Assembly (NCBI GenBank): GCA_019240475.1
Contig: JAFAYI010000017.1
Location: 25,117-89,116, forward strand
Reading direction: 5' to 3'
DNA: 64,000 bases
From: Acidobacteriaceae bacterium
Lineage (GTDB): Bacteria; Acidobacteriota; Terriglobia; Bryobacterales; Bryobacteraceae
Shown: positions 52,101-62,526 of the stretch, in pieces
Position numbering within the stretch: the stretch's first letter is position 1
Layout of the letters: each line of letters starts with the position of its first letter
Position numbers and translations under genes: made by a program
The notes under the pieces: generated by a model
The model's database searches: none
What the model saw: the letters and a program-made list of their open reading frames with translations, nothing else
What the model was told of the DNA's origin: nothing

Positions 52101-55100
52101 TCAGTACTGGGGGATGTGGATCTCGGGCTGACCGGCGTCTTGAAGTTGACGGTTCAGAGAAGAGAGTGTGCGCGCCACGAATGTATTCCAATCGGCCATT
52201 CGCGCTCGCAAGGTCGCGGCGCTCTCGCGATACAATTCGAGCGCTTGGGCGGGCGGAGTTCGATCCGCGCTCTGAAGGGCGTTGAAGGCGGCATTCAGCC
52301 CGCGCGTGGCGGATTCGAGGCCACTACCGGGTTGCGATTTGGCGCCCGTGAGAATAACGCCCGCAGCTTTGTTTGCGCTGTCTATTGAGGAGGTCAGAGT
52401 CTGCGGAATACTTGCAGGCTGCTTCCCGAGCGCAGACTGCAAGGCCTTGATCTGCTCGCCGGTTCGGCGCGCCGCTAGCAGGTCCTTGAAGACTCGTTGA
52501 CTCCATTGGAACTGAGCAAGCAACTCAGCGGCCGTGGCGCGCGAACGAGGATCCATGGCCACTTCGAGGGGCGCCGTGCAAGTGTGGCCCGCGGAGGTGA
52601 GCTTCACGGTGTAGCGGCCGGGAAGCGCGGTGGGTCCCTCCCAGCGCTCCGCGCCTTCTTCATCGAAATCTTCGGCGCTGTTGAGCCCGGTGGGGCCATA
52701 GCGCAAGTCCCAGACGAAGCGATGCATGCCGGGAGTTTCGCTCAACACGGGCGCGGGCGTGAGCCAGCGAGGCGCGATAGGCAGGTCCGCCGCGGGCGGG
52801 GCGGGTTTTTCCCGGCTCGAGAAGCGACGAACTAGTTCCCCCCGCGCGTCCATCACGTCAAGAACAAGTTCGCCACTGGTCGAGGGGGGCAGAAAGTAAT
52901 CGAAATAAGCGCCCCGGCGGGGGTTTTGCGCCTGCGGCTCTTCGGGCGGAAGCGGGCTGCCCCAGAACACATCGCTCGTCATACGAATGGCGCGGCGAGG
53001 CTTATACAGCCAGACGCCGTTCTCGTTTCGATCCGCCATCTCGCGCAGCGGCTCGATGTCATCGAGAATCCAGAATGCGCGCCCGTGCGTGGCGATCACC
53101 AGATCGTCGTCGTGAATGACAAGATCGCGAACCGACGTGACGGGCAGATTCAATTGCAGGGAAGACCAATGCGCGCCGTTGTCGAAGGACACATAGGCGC
53201 CGAATTCGGTTCCCGCGAAGAGGAGATCGCGGCGCTTGGGGTCTTGGCGGATGGCGTTCAGGAACGCGTGATCGGCGATGCCCTGCGTGATAAGTTTCCA
53301 TGTCTTGCCGAAGTCGGTTGTGCGGTAAAGATACGGCCGCATGTCGTCGAGGCGATGGCGGTCGACGGCTGCATAGGCTTCGCCCACGTTGAAACGAGAC
53401 GCCTCTATGTGGGTGATCTTGCTCCATGGCGAAAGCCCCGGAGGCGTCACGTTGGACCAGCTCTTGCCGGCATCGCGAGTAAGGTGCACAAGGCCGCTGT
53501 CGCTGCCCGCCCAGATCTCCGCAGCGCTTAGCGGCGAAGGCGCGATGGTGTAGACAACGCCGTAGCCGCGCTGCATAGCATTGTCCACCGTAAGAGGCTC
53601 GCTTGCGGACCCGGGCGAGGATTTGACGGCGCCCGTGAGATCCGGGCTGATCGTTTGCCAATGCAAGCCGCCATCGAGAGTCTTCATGACATATTGCGTG
53701 CCGAGGTACAGCGCATTAGGCTGCGCGGGGGAGAAGACCAGGACGGGCGTCCAGGGATCGCGATACTTGCGCTGGGGCATTTCGCTGCCGAATTCCATAG
53801 CCGGCCACGGCGCGACATTTTGGCTTTGCATGAGACGGCGATCGAAGCGGGCCACTGTGCCGTAAGTGCCGGAGACATACAAGATATTGGAGTCCTTGGG
53901 ATCGGGCGCGATGTAGCCGCTCTCGCTACCGCTCGCGGAGAACCAGTCGCGAGCGTCGATTTCGCCGTGATCGGTTTGGCTAGCCGTGGCCGCTGAACCG
54001 CTGTCCTGCTGGGAGCCGTAGACGTGGTAGGGAAACTCGTTATCGGTGATGACGTGATAGAACTGCCCCGTTGGCTGGTTGAACCAGGAACTCCAGGTCT
54101 TGCCGTCATCGAGCGTTACGGAGACTCCTTGATCGACGCCGAGCACCATGTGCGTGGAATTAGCGGGATCGATCCAGAGCTGGTGATAATCATCTCCACC
54201 GGGCGCGCCGCGCACGATAGATAAAGTCTTGCCGCCATCGCTGAGCTTGTAGAGCGCAACGTTTGGGATATATAGGATGTCCGGGTCGTTGGGATCGGCG
54301 GTGATGGAGTTGAAGTACCAGGCGCGGCTGAGGATGCGGGAATCTTTGTTGACCAGGGACCAGGTCTCGCCTCCATCGTCGCTGCGGTAAAGCCCGGCGT
54401 CCTTGGCGTCGATAGCCGCATAGATGCGTTTACCGCCCGTGCCGCGCGCTATCGCGACGCCAACACGGCCCCATTCGCCCCCCGGCAAGCCGTGACCGGT
54501 GAGCTGCTGCCACGTGTCGCCTCCATCCATCGAGCGAAACAGGCCGCTGCCGGGGCCCGCGATAGGCGCGTAGGTGCTCCAGGGCGGACGGTGCGCTTCC
54601 CAAAGCGCGGCGACGAGCATATCAGGACGGTCGGCTGCAATGGCTAGATCGGCGGCGCCCACATTCGGGCCACGGTTCAAGACTTTGTCCCAGGTCTGGC
54701 CGCCGTCCTTGGAGCGGAAAACGCCGCGTTCGGGGTTGGGCGCGTAGGCGTGGCCGAGTGCGGCGACAAACACCAGGCTGGGGTCGCGCGGGCTCACCAC
54801 TATGCGGCTGATCTGGCGTGTCTCACGCAGACCCGTGTTGATCCAGGTGTGGCCGGCGTCGGTGGACTTGTAGACGCCGTCGCCGGAGGCGAGATCGGAA
54901 CGAATATCGGATTCGCCGGTACCGGCGTAGATGACGTTCGGATCGGAAGGCGCCACTTCGAGCGCGCCAATGGAGGCGATGGGCTGCGAGTCGAAGATAG
55001 GAGTCCAGACCGTGCCCGCGTCTTCGGTTTTCCAGACGCCGCCATCGACTGCGCCGAAGTAAAAGGTGCTGCGATTTCCGGGAACGCCGCTCACCGCGAC

Positions 55101-55241
55101 GGCGCGCCCGCCGCGAAAGGGCCCAATCAGGCGCCATTTCATTCCGTCCGACGATGCGGGCGGGAGAGTCGCGGAGTGAAGCGCCGAATAAAGAGTAAGG
55201 CAGGAGGCAAACGCGACGGTGCATCGCACGCTAAATTGCAT
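52101..55241 (-). CDS. Exported VPS10/sortilin-like BNR-repeat protein
   Basis: A 1046-residue secreted protein. After a signal peptide ending near SALHSA, residues about 35-700 form BNR/Asp-box propellers with repeated motifs such as STDAGHTW, SKDGGQTWD, SMDGGDTWQ and SDDGGETW. These are of the sortilin/VPS10-like type common in Acidobacteriota. Residues about 750-870 look like a beta-sandwich, and the rest is helical. Substrate unknown; glycosidase or binding roles are both possible. ATG 55241 gives the signal peptide; the frame extends to 55286. It is divergent from the DinB-like gene, with 44 bases between starts. Confidence 0.87.
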   Translation of the reverse strand: MQFSVRCTVAFASCLTLYSALHSATLPPASSDGMKWRLIGPFRGGRAVAVSGVPGNRSTFYFGAVDGGVWKTEDAGTVWTPIFDSQPIASIGALEVAPSDPNVIYAGTGESDIRSDLASGDGVYKSTDAGHTWINTGLRETRQISRIVVSPRDPSLVFVAALGHAYAPNPERGVFRSKDGGQTWDKVLNRGPNVGAADLAIAADRPDMLVAALWEAHRPPWSTYAPIAGPGSGLFRSMDGGDTWQQLTGHGLPGGEWGRVGVAIARGTGGKRIYAAIDAKDAGLYRSDDGGETWSLVNKDSRILSRAWYFNSITADPNDPDILYIPNVALYKLSDGGKTLSIVRGAPGGDDYHQLWIDPANSTHMVLGVDQGVSVTLDDGKTWSSWFNQPTGQFYHVITDNEFPYHVYGSQQDSGSAATASQTDHGEIDARDWFSASGSESGYIAPDPKDSNILYVSGTYGTVARFDRRLMQSQNVAPWPAMEFGSEMPQRKYRDPWTPVLVFSPAQPNALYLGTQYVMKTLDGGLHWQTISPDLTGAVKSSPGSASEPLTVDNAMQRGYGVVYTIAPSPLSAAEIWAGSDSGLVHLTRDAGKSWSNVTPPGLSPWSKITHIEASRFNVGEAYAAVDRHRLDDMRPYLYRTTDFGKTWKLITQGIADHAFLNAIRQDPKRRDLLFAGTEFGAYVSFDNGAHWSSLQLNLPVTSVRDLVIHDDDLVIATHGRAFWILDDIEPLREMADRNENGVWLYKPRRAIRMTSDVFWGSPLPPEEPQAQNPRRGAYFDYFLPPSTSGELVLDVMDARGELVRRFSSREKPAPPAADLPIAPRWLTPAPVLSETPGMHRFVWDLRYGPTGLNSAEDFDEEGAERWEGPTALPGRYTVKLTSAGHTCTAPLEVAMDPRSRATAAELLAQFQWSQRVFKDLLAARRTGEQIKALQSALGKQPASIPQTLTSSIDSANKAAGVILTGAKSQPGSGLESATRGLNAAFNALQSADRTPPAQALELYRESAATLRARMADWNTFVARTLSSLNRQLQDAGQPEIHIPQY

Positions 55242-55285
55242 AAATTGTCTTAAGATAGCGCAGGACGAGCCGCGCTTCGCATACA

Positions 55286-55819
55286 ATGGGCAGCGTGAAA
55301 TACGTATTGAGTGTGTTGGCCGCGGGTTTGAGCTTGACCGGAGCCCTGCGGGCGCAGAATGCGGCGGGAATGAGCGCGGAGCTGAAGGCCGCCTACAACA
55401 GCGTGAAGAATAACCTCCTGAAGTCTGCCGACAAGATGCCGGAGGAGAACTACGCTTTCAAGCCGATGCCTGAAATGCGAAGTTTCGCCGAGGTGCTGGG
55501 CCACGTGGCTTCGGCGCAGATGCACGCCTGCGGCGCCGCGTTGGGCGAGCAGAAGACCGCAGGCGGAGAAGACACTTCCAAGGCCACTGTGATGGCGGCC
55601 TTGAACGCGGCGTTTTCCGAGTGCGATCGCGCCTACGACGCGTTGACGGATGCAAACGCCTCCGAGACGATCAAGACGGGAAGAGGCGAGCGTTCGCGGG
55701 CGGGAATGCTGGCGGGCAATATTGCCCACGATAACGAGCAATACGGAATCTTGAGCGTGTATTTGCGGCTGAAGGGCGTAATTCCACCATCGAGCGAGGC
55801 CGCCGCCCGCAAGAAGTAG
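55286..55819 (+). CDS. Exported DinB-like protein
   Basis: A 177-residue protein with a signal peptide (ending in LRAQN) and a four-helix DinB-type domain. Family markers are ENYAFKPMPEMRSFAEVLGHVA near residue 52 and the metal-binding HDNEQYGIL near 150, where the usual histidines are visible. DinB-like proteins are thought to be metal-dependent, some thiol-dependent, transferases. Export is common in Acidobacteriota members. ATG 55286. Confidence 0.87.
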   Translation: MGSVKYVLSVLAAGLSLTGALRAQNAAGMSAELKAAYNSVKNNLLKSADKMPEENYAFKPMPEMRSFAEVLGHVASAQMHACGAALGEQKTAGGEDTSKATVMAALNAAFSECDRAYDALTDANASETIKTGRGERSRAGMLAGNIAHDNEQYGILSVYLRLKGVIPPSSEAAARKK

Positions 55820-55837
55820 AGGGGAATCGAAGACGAG

Positions 55838-55865
55838 GGCGCGGCGTTTTAGGAAGTCCCGCGCC
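55838..55865. other. GC-rich hairpin between the DinB-like gene and metK
   Basis: GGCGCGG pairs with CCGCGCC across a 14-base loop. No T-run follows on either strand, so it is not a classical terminator. It may belong to the metK leader. Confidence 0.4.
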
Positions 55866-55870
55866 TGCTA

Positions 55871-55991
55871 GACTGAGAATCTGAACCCCTGTGATCCGGC
55901 AAACCTTTGCGAGCGCACCGGCGCCCAAGCATTAGGGCATAGCGCCAGATCGGAAGGTTGAGCCTCGAGAGCAAGACAAGGAGCCTTTCCG
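55871..55991 (+). promoter_or_regulatory. Structured metK leader, possible cis-regulatory RNA
   Basis: The 121 bases before metK can fold compactly. AACCTT (55902-55907) pairs with AAGGTT (55954-55959). Inside this, GGCGCCC (55920-55926) pairs with GGG and GCGCC (55935-55946) across the loop AAGCATTA with a small bulge. AAGGAG lies eight bases before the TTG start. metK is a frequent target of SAM-responsive leaders. I could not match this to the SAM-I, SAM-II, SAM-IV or SAH consensus I know. Confidence 0.4.
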
Positions 55992-57146
55992 TTGAAATAC
56001 ATTTTTACGTCCGAATCCGTGACCGAAGGGCACCCGGACAAAATAGCCGATCAAGTTTCAGACGCGGTTCTGGACGCCGTGATGGCCGAGGATCCAAAGG
56101 GCCGCGTGGCATGCGAGACCCTGGTTACCACAGGTATCTGCATCGTCGCCGGCGAGATCACGACCAAGACCTATGTCGATATTCCGAAGTTGGTTCGAGG
56201 AGTGATCCAGCACATCGGCTACACGGACGCGGCCTTCGGATTCGATTCGAAGACGTGCGCCGTGAACAACATGATTCAGGCGCAGTCGCCCGATATTGCG
56301 ATGGGCGTGGACACAGGCGGCGCGGGCGACCAGGGTTTGATGTTCGGGTATGCGTGCGATGAGACCGATGAGTTGATGCCGTTGCCCATCATGCTGGCGC
56401 ATAAGCTGGTTCGACGGTTAAGCGAGACGCGGCGCGAAGGGCAGTTGCCTTATCTGCGTCCGGACGGCAAGAGCCAGGTCAGCGTGGAATATGTAGACGG
56501 CAAGCCAAGGCGTGTGGATGCGGTGGTGGTCTCGACGCAGCACGACGACGATGTGAGCTCGGCGCAGATCGAATCCGACGTGAAGAAGCACATCATCAAT
56601 CGCGTGATTCCGTCCGAAATGATCGATTCGCAGACCAAGTTCCATATCAATCCCACCGGGCGCTTTGTAATCGGCGGCCCGCATGGCGATACGGGATTGA
56701 CCGGCCGCAAGATCATCGTCGATACGTACGGCGGAATGGGGCGGCACGGAGGCGGCGCCTTTTCAGGCAAAGATCCTACGAAGGTGGACCGTTCGGCATG
56801 CTACATGGCGCGCTATGTGGCGAAGAACCTGGTCGCATCCGGCCTGGCGTCGAGAGTGGAAGTGCAACTGGCGTACGCCATCGGGGTGGCGGAGCCAGTT
56901 TCGGTGATGGTGAACACGTTCGGCACCGGGAAAATCGAAGACCAGCGCATGGCGGAACTCGTCCGGGAGCATTTCGCGCTGACGCCGAAAGGGATGATCG
57001 AGCACTTGAATTTGAGGCGGCCGATCTACCGGAAAACCGCTGCTTTCGGCCATTTCGGGCGAACCGAGGAGACGTTTACGTGGGAGGCGACCGACCGGGC
57101 CGAGGAACTGCGCGAAGGGTCGCAGTTGAGCGCGGCGGCGGTGTAG
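55992..57146 (+). CDS. metK: S-adenosylmethionine synthetase MetK
   Basis: Makes S-adenosylmethionine from methionine and ATP. The 384-residue enzyme has the three-repeat structure of the family: start [25 protein letters not shown] near residue 98 and [16 protein letters not shown] near 253. Catalytic residues of these motifs are intact. TTG 55992 is the start, supported by AAGGAG upstream and by the family's N-terminus. It precedes the trigger factor gene by four bases. Confidence 0.96.
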   Translation: MKYIFTSESVTEGHPDKIADQVSDAVLDAVMAEDPKGRVACETLVTTGICIVAGEITTKTYVDIPKLVRGVIQHIGYTDAAFGFDSKTCAVNNMIQAQSPDIAMGVDTGGAGDQGLMFGYACDETDELMPLPIMLAHKLVRRLSETRREGQLPYLRPDGKSQVSVEYVDGKPRRVDAVVVSTQHDDDVSSAQIESDVKKHIINRVIPSEMIDSQTKFHINPTGRFVIGGPHGDTGLTGRKIIVDTYGGMGRHGGGAFSGKDPTKVDRSACYMARYVAKNLVASGLASRVEVQLAYAIGVAEPVSVMVNTFGTGKIEDQRMAELVREHFALTPKGMIEHLNLRRPIYRKTAAFGHFGRTEETFTWEATDRAEELREGSQLSAAAV

Positions 57147-57150
57147 GCAA

Positions 57151-58407
57151 GTGGCAGTAGCCGAAGATTGTAAGCGATCGCTCGAAATCGAAATCCCTCT
57201 CGAAGAGGTGGAGCGCGCAAGAGAGCGGGTCACAAATTCGATCAAACAGAGGGTTCGCTTGCCCGGATTTCGCCCCGGAAAAGCGCCTCTCAACCTGATT
57301 CAATCGCGATTTGAAAGCGAGATCCGCAGCGAGGTGTTGGACCTGCTGCTTCCGCAGGCGTTTCGAGAGCGGGTGCAGAAGGAAGAATTGAAAGTGGTCG
57401 GTTCGCCGAATATAACCGACCTGCATTTCGATCCGGGCGAGCCCATCCGCTTCAAGGCGGACTTCGAAGTGGCGCCCGAGTTCGAGCTGGGCGACTATCG
57501 CGGCTTGCCGGTGAAGTACGAAGAGCCCACGGTGAACGATGAGGAGTTGTCCAAGCGCCTGGACGCGATGCGTGAGAACAAGGCGGAATATGTGAACCTG
57601 GACCCGCGGCCCATCGAGAACGGGGACCACGTGCTGGTTCACCTAAAGTCGGTCGCCGGGCTGGCGGAACCTATCGACCAGGACGTGCAAATCGAGGTGG
57701 GCGCCGAACAGACGCTTCCCGAATTCAATGCGGCGCTGACAGGAGCGTCGCCCGACGATGTGAAGCAAGTGGACGTCACGTATCCGGAAGACTACGCGCA
57801 GGAGCGGCTAGCCGGCAAGACCGTTCAATTCGAGCTGACGCCGAAGATCGTTCGCAAGAAAGAGCTGCCCGTGCTCGACGATGAGTTCGCGCGAGATTTA
57901 GGCGACTACCAGAACCTCGAAGAGCTGCGCGAGGCGGTTCGGAAGACGATCTTTCAAGAGAAGCAATATGCGGCCCAGCAACAGGCGAAGGAAGAACTGA
58001 TCGACCGGCTGGTGGAGCGGAACGAATTTTCGGTTCCGGAGGCGTATATCGACCGCCAGATCGAAAACCAGGTTCGCATGCGGCTTCGCGATTTGACGGG
58101 GCAGGGAATAGACCCGTCGAACTTGAAACTCGATTGGGAAAAGATCAAGGAGAGCCAGCGCGAAAAGGCGGTGCGCAGCGTGAGAGCCTCTTTGCTTCTT
58201 GAGAAGGTCGCCGAACGGGAAGGTATCGCGGCGACCAAGGACGAAGTGGACCGCGAGGTACAGAGAATCGCGCGCCAGGAGCGGGAGGCTGTCCCGGTGA
58301 CCCGAGCGCGCCTCGAAAAGGAAGGTACCTTGGGCCGGATTGCGGGGCATATTCAGACCGAGAAGACTCTGCACGCGCTGTTCGAGCAGGCTGAAAAACA
58401 GGCCTGA
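57151..58407 (+). CDS. tig: Trigger factor
   Basis: A 418-residue ribosome-bound chaperone. The ribosome-docking signature GFRPGKAP is at residues 39-46. A peptidyl-prolyl isomerase-like domain lies at about 150-240, and helical arms fill the C-terminus. The isomerase part has weak conservation of the usual aromatic residues. GTG 57151. Normally followed by clpP and clpX; here clpX comes next and clpP is absent. Confidence 0.95.
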   Translation: MAVAEDCKRSLEIEIPLEEVERARERVTNSIKQRVRLPGFRPGKAPLNLIQSRFESEIRSEVLDLLLPQAFRERVQKEELKVVGSPNITDLHFDPGEPIRFKADFEVAPEFELGDYRGLPVKYEEPTVNDEELSKRLDAMRENKAEYVNLDPRPIENGDHVLVHLKSVAGLAEPIDQDVQIEVGAEQTLPEFNAALTGASPDDVKQVDVTYPEDYAQERLAGKTVQFELTPKIVRKKELPVLDDEFARDLGDYQNLEELREAVRKTIFQEKQYAAQQQAKEELIDRLVERNEFSVPEAYIDRQIENQVRMRLRDLTGQGIDPSNLKLDWEKIKESQREKAVRSVRASLLLEKVAEREGIAATKDEVDREVQRIARQEREAVPVTRARLEKEGTLGRIAGHIQTEKTLHALFEQAEKQA

Positions 58408-58553
58408 TCGCTAACCCGTACGGAGTGGTACCGGATCGGCGCTTTGAGCTTATCTTTTCCTAACGCAGCCGGCTAATGTTGATATACTGGGGGTGAAAAA
58501 GATTCCGATCAGGGCAAGGTATCTCTTGATCTTTCTTCCCTTGGAGAACCAGC
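58408..58553. promoter_or_regulatory. Promoter region of clpX
   Basis: A 146-base gap where clpP would often lie. GATATACTGG near 58480 could serve as a -10 element, but no good -35 is seen. No coding frame for ClpP is present. Confidence 0.35.
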
Positions 58554-59825
58554 TTGAAGCGCGCCGGATCTGACGATTCCCTCCGCTGTTCGTTCTGCCA
58601 CAAGAGCCAAGACGTTGTCGGAAAGCTCATTTCCTCCCCTAGCGACTATCCCAGAGCATATATTTGCGACGAGTGCATCGCCGTTTGCAACTCCATCATC
58701 GAGGACGACCGCAACGAGCAAAGTTACGGCACCCCGGGCAAGCTGCCGCGGCCTTTGGAGCTGAAGGAGTATCTGGATCAGTATGTGATCGGGCAGGAGG
58801 CCACTAAGAAGAAGTTGGCCGTGGCGGTCTATAACCATTACAAGCGCATTCAGATGAATAAGCAGCGGGGTAGCGAAGTGGAGCTATCCAAGTCGAATAT
58901 CCTGCTGATTGGGCCGACCGGGACCGGAAAAACACTGTTAGCGCAGACGTTAGCGCGTATTCTGGATGTACCCTTCGCGATCGTAGACGCCACCACTCTG
59001 ACTGAAGCAGGGTACGTAGGCGAAGATGTGGAGAACATTATCCTGCGGCTCTTGCAGAATGCCGATTGGGACGTGCAGCGGGCGCAGACCGGGATCATCT
59101 ACATAGACGAAATCGACAAGATCGGGCGCAAGGATGAGAATCCGTCCATTACCCGCGATGTTTCAGGCGAGGGAGTGCAGCAAGCGCTGTTGAAGATCTT
59201 AGAGGGAACGGTTGCAAATGTCCCTCCGCAGGGAGGCCGCAAGCATCCCCACCAGGAATTCACGCCCGTGGATACGACGAACATCCTGTTCATCTGCGGC
59301 GGAGCGTTTGTCGGATTGGAAAAAGTGATTGCGCGCCGGGTGGGCACCAAATCGATCGGCTTCGTTGCGCCGGAAGAGAAAGAGGCGGGGCGCCGTGGGC
59401 CGAACCCGGCCCGACGGGACGTCGATCTGTTAGGGCAGTGCCAGCCAGTGGATCTGATCAAGTACGGGTTCATCCCGGAATTTATCGGCCGGATGCCTGT
59501 GACTGCGGTGCTGGAGGACCTTTCCAAAGAAGCTCTGGTTCAGATACTCACGAAGCCAAAAAATGCGATCGTGCGGCAGTACCAGAAACTGTTTGAGTTT
59601 GAGAATGTTAAGCTGAAGTTTAGCGAAGATGCCCTGGAGGCTGTTGCGCAGCTTGCGATGGAACGCAAGGTTGGCGCGCGAGGCCTGCGTATGATCCTCG
59701 AAGACCTCATGCTGGACCTGATGTACTATCTCCCGACTTTCAAGAAAGTGCGTGAGTTCATCGTGACAAAGGAGATGGTACTCTCGCAGAAGATCAACAT
59801 GGCTGTGCTCGAGAAGGCGGGCTAG
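58554..59825 (+). CDS. clpX: ATP-dependent Clp protease ATPase ClpX
   Basis: A 423-residue AAA+ unfoldase. The N-terminal zinc domain has RCSFC and ICDEC cysteine pairs. Walker A is GPTGTGKT near residue 120 and Walker B is [10 protein letters not shown] near 181. The pore loop region and the sensor [10 protein letters not shown] near 375 are present. TTG 58554 follows GGAG by eight bases. ClpX delivers substrates to ClpP, whose gene is not here. Confidence 0.96.
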   Translation: MKRAGSDDSLRCSFCHKSQDVVGKLISSPSDYPRAYICDECIAVCNSIIEDDRNEQSYGTPGKLPRPLELKEYLDQYVIGQEATKKKLAVAVYNHYKRIQMNKQRGSEVELSKSNILLIGPTGTGKTLLAQTLARILDVPFAIVDATTLTEAGYVGEDVENIILRLLQNADWDVQRAQTGIIYIDEIDKIGRKDENPSITRDVSGEGVQQALLKILEGTVANVPPQGGRKHPHQEFTPVDTTNILFICGGAFVGLEKVIARRVGTKSIGFVAPEEKEAGRRGPNPARRDVDLLGQCQPVDLIKYGFIPEFIGRMPVTAVLEDLSKEALVQILTKPKNAIVRQYQKLFEFENVKLKFSEDALEAVAQLAMERKVGARGLRMILEDLMLDLMYYLPTFKKVREFIVTKEMVLSQKINMAVLEKAG

Positions 59826-59944
59826 CCAGCCTCGATCGCGGCGTCTGAAGAGATCTCCAGTTTGACCATCCGGGAAGAGCTCGGACTCACTGCTCTATTG
59901 GCGTGAGCGCGCGTCAGCCGAAACGTTCCACCTAGAAAATCACA

Positions 59945-62479
59945 ATGGTTACGACGAAAGATAAGACGGATACAAAGCGATTGCCCATGATGCCCATCAG
60001 GGACGTGGTCATATTTCCGTTCATGATGACCCCGTTCGTAGTGGGAAGGGAGTCAAGCGTGCGCGCCCTGGAAGAGGCGCTGCTGGGAGATAAGAAGATC
60101 TTCCTGGCGACGCAGCACGATGCGTCGGTGGATGAACCGAGGCCCGACGAGATCTATTCGGTGGGAACCGTCGCCAACATCGTTCAGAGCTTGAAGCAGC
60201 CGGATGGAAACATCAAGGTGTTGGTGGAAGGCGTCGAGCGCGGCAAAATTATTTCAGTCAGCGAAGAAGAAGGCTACTTCCGCGCGATGGTAAAGACCAC
60301 CACTTACAAAGTGGAGCACGGAAGTCAGTTGGAGGCTTTGACCGGGCGCGTTACTAATCTCTTTGAACAGTATGTCAAGCTGAGCCAGAATCTGAATTAC
60401 GAAACGATGATCGCCGCGATTCGCGTGGACGATCCGGGCAAGCTGGCGGATACCGTTGGCGCGAACCTGCAACTGACGATTGAAGAAAAGCAAGAGCTGC
60501 TGGAGATCTTCGATCCCATTGACCGGCTTACGCGCGTGGCCGACCTGCTGGATATCGAGATTGAGAAATTAAATGTCGACCGTACCATCCAGGGACGCGT
60601 GAAGCGGCAGATGGAACGTGCGCAAAAGGAATACTATCTCAACGAGAAGATCAAGGCGATCCAGAAGGAACTGGGCCGCGGCGAAAAGAGCGAGTTCGAC
60701 GAACTTAAGAAGAAGATCGACGCCGCCGGCATGACGAAGGACGCGCATGAGAAGGCGATTGCCGAGCTCAAGCGGTTGGAAGGCATGCCGCCCATGTCCG
60801 CCGAATCTACGGTATCGAGAAATTACCTGGACTGGCTGCTGGCGGTGCCATGGAAGAAGCGCACGAAAGAAATACGCGATTTGCGCTACGCGCGGCAGAT
60901 CTTGGAAGGCGACCATTATGGCCTCGAAAAGATCAAAGAGCGCATTCTGGAGTTTCTGTCGGTGCGGCGGCTTGTGCAAAACCCCAAAGGGTCTATCCTG
61001 TGCTTTGTAGGGCCTCCCGGCGTCGGAAAAACGTCGCTCGGAATGTCGATCGCCAAGGCCACCGGACGTAAGTTCGTTCGTCTGTCGCTCGGCGGCGTAC
61101 GCGATGAAGCCGAAATTCGCGGCCATCGGCGCACTTACATCGGCGCGCTTCCGGGCCAAGTCATCCAGATGATGAAAAAAGCGGGAACAAAGAATCCCGT
61201 GGTGATGTTGGACGAAGTGGACAAGATGTCGATGGATTTCCGCGGCGACCCATCGGCGGCTCTGCTGGAAGTGCTGGATCCGGAACAGAATTACATGTTC
61301 ATGGATCACTATCTGGATGTCGAGTACGATTTGCGCGAGGTGTTTTTCATCGCTACCGCAAATGTGCTGCACACGATCCCGCCGGCCTTGCAAGACCGTA
61401 TGGAGGTGATTCGTCTCTCTGGTTATACGGAACTGGAAAAACTGGAAATCGCCAAGCGGTTCCTGGTGCCCAAACAGAGAAAGGATACCGGAGTCAACGA
61501 GGAGCAGGTTGAGTTCAAGGGCGAGGGCCTGCAGTCGTTGATACAGTCCTATACCCGTGAAGCGGGAGTGCGAAATCTCGAACGCGAGATCGGGAATGTG
61601 TGTCGCAAAGTGGCGCGCAAGGTGGTGGAGGCTCAATCTACCGGGACCGAGGAGTTGCCGGAAGGCACAGAAGAGGGCGCCGAAGTGATCGAGGAGCAGG
61701 CCGCGCCCATAGAGGAAACCACGAAGAAGGGCAAGAAAAAGGCCAAGAAGGAAGAAATTCCGCTGGTGGCGATCGAGAAAGTGGTCATCACGCCGGAGAA
61801 GCTGGCCGAGATGCTGGGGCCCGCCAGGTTTCGGGAGTTGGATACGGAGAAGCAGAACGAGATTGGCGCGACCACGGGCCTGGCATGGACGGAAGTGGGC
61901 GGCTCTATCCTGACTACCGAAGCGACCGTGATGGAAGGCCGCGGCAAGATGATGACAACCGGGAAGCTGGGCGACGTCATGCAGGAATCCGCGCAAGCGG
62001 CCATGAGTTACGTGCGCTCACGCGCCCAGTATTTGGGTCTGCCGAAGGATTTTTATCGCCACCTGGACATCCACGTGCACGTGCCTGAAGGAGCGATCCC
62101 CAAGGATGGGCCATCGGCAGGCATAACTATCGGAACCAGCATCTGCAGCGCGTTGACGGGTATTCCGGTTCGGCATGAGATTGCAATGACCGGTGAGATT
62201 ACCGTGCGCGGGCGCGTACTTCCGATAGGAGGGCTGAAAGAGAAACTGCTGGCTGCGCACCGGCAAGGCATTTTCGAAGTCATTCTGCCAAGAGACAACG
62301 AAAAAGATTTGGCGGATATTCCGGAGAACATCCGAAAGGAAATGAAGCTGATCTTCGTTGCCTCGATGGATGAAGTGCTGAAGCTTGCGCTTGAGAGGGA
62401 GCTGGTCGCGTTGCCTCTGGCGCCGGCGGCCACCGCCGCCGAACTGACATCGCGGCCGGAAGACAATCTGACTCACTGA
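59945..62479 (+). CDS. lon: ATP-dependent Lon protease with an acidic/basic insertion
   Basis: An 844-residue LonA protease. The N-terminal substrate domain is followed by the AAA+ domain (Walker [12 protein letters not shown] near residue 356, Walker [11 protein letters not shown] near 419). The protease domain has catalytic Ser in KDGPSAGIT near 721 and Lys in [10 protein letters not shown] near 764. Between the ATPase and protease domains, residues about 563-603 form an insertion: first Glu-rich, then a run [11 protein letters not shown]. Most Lon proteins lack it. ATG 59945. Confidence 0.96.
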   Translation: MVTTKDKTDTKRLPMMPIRDVVIFPFMMTPFVVGRESSVRALEEALLGDKKIFLATQHDASVDEPRPDEIYSVGTVANIVQSLKQPDGNIKVLVEGVERGKIISVSEEEGYFRAMVKTTTYKVEHGSQLEALTGRVTNLFEQYVKLSQNLNYETMIAAIRVDDPGKLADTVGANLQLTIEEKQELLEIFDPIDRLTRVADLLDIEIEKLNVDRTIQGRVKRQMERAQKEYYLNEKIKAIQKELGRGEKSEFDELKKKIDAAGMTKDAHEKAIAELKRLEGMPPMSAESTVSRNYLDWLLAVPWKKRTKEIRDLRYARQILEGDHYGLEKIKERILEFLSVRRLVQNPKGSILCFVGPPGVGKTSLGMSIAKATGRKFVRLSLGGVRDEAEIRGHRRTYIGALPGQVIQMMKKAGTKNPVVMLDEVDKMSMDFRGDPSAALLEVLDPEQNYMFMDHYLDVEYDLREVFFIATANVLHTIPPALQDRMEVIRLSGYTELEKLEIAKRFLVPKQRKDTGVNEEQVEFKGEGLQSLIQSYTREAGVRNLEREIGNVCRKVARKVVEAQSTGTEELPEGTEEGAEVIEEQAAPIEETTKKGKKKAKKEEIPLVAIEKVVITPEKLAEMLGPARFRELDTEKQNEIGATTGLAWTEVGGSILTTEATVMEGRGKMMTTGKLGDVMQESAQAAMSYVRSRAQYLGLPKDFYRHLDIHVHVPEGAIPKDGPSAGITIGTSICSALTGIPVRHEIAMTGEITVRGRVLPIGGLKEKLLAAHRQGIFEVILPRDNEKDLADIPENIRKEMKLIFVASMDEVLKLALERELVALPLAPAATAAELTSRPEDNLTH

Positions 62480-62526
62480 AAATTCAGTTTCGGGCCGGAA
62501 ATCCGCATCGAGAATTGGGATAAGCA

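Noticed and set aside
55838..55865. Rho-independent terminator after the DinB-like gene
   Set aside because: The stem is good but there is no T-run and the loop is 14 bases long.
55871..55991. SAM-I or SAH riboswitch before metK
   Set aside because: GGCAAACC and GAACCCC recall SAM-I core words, but the required order of the GGCAACC, AAGGTGC and AAUUCC elements is missing, and the SAH core GAGGAGCGCUGC is absent.
60569..61996. 475-residue open frame opposite lon
   Set aside because: It is the antisense shadow of lon, rich in Arg, His and Leu, with no domain; lon itself is certain.
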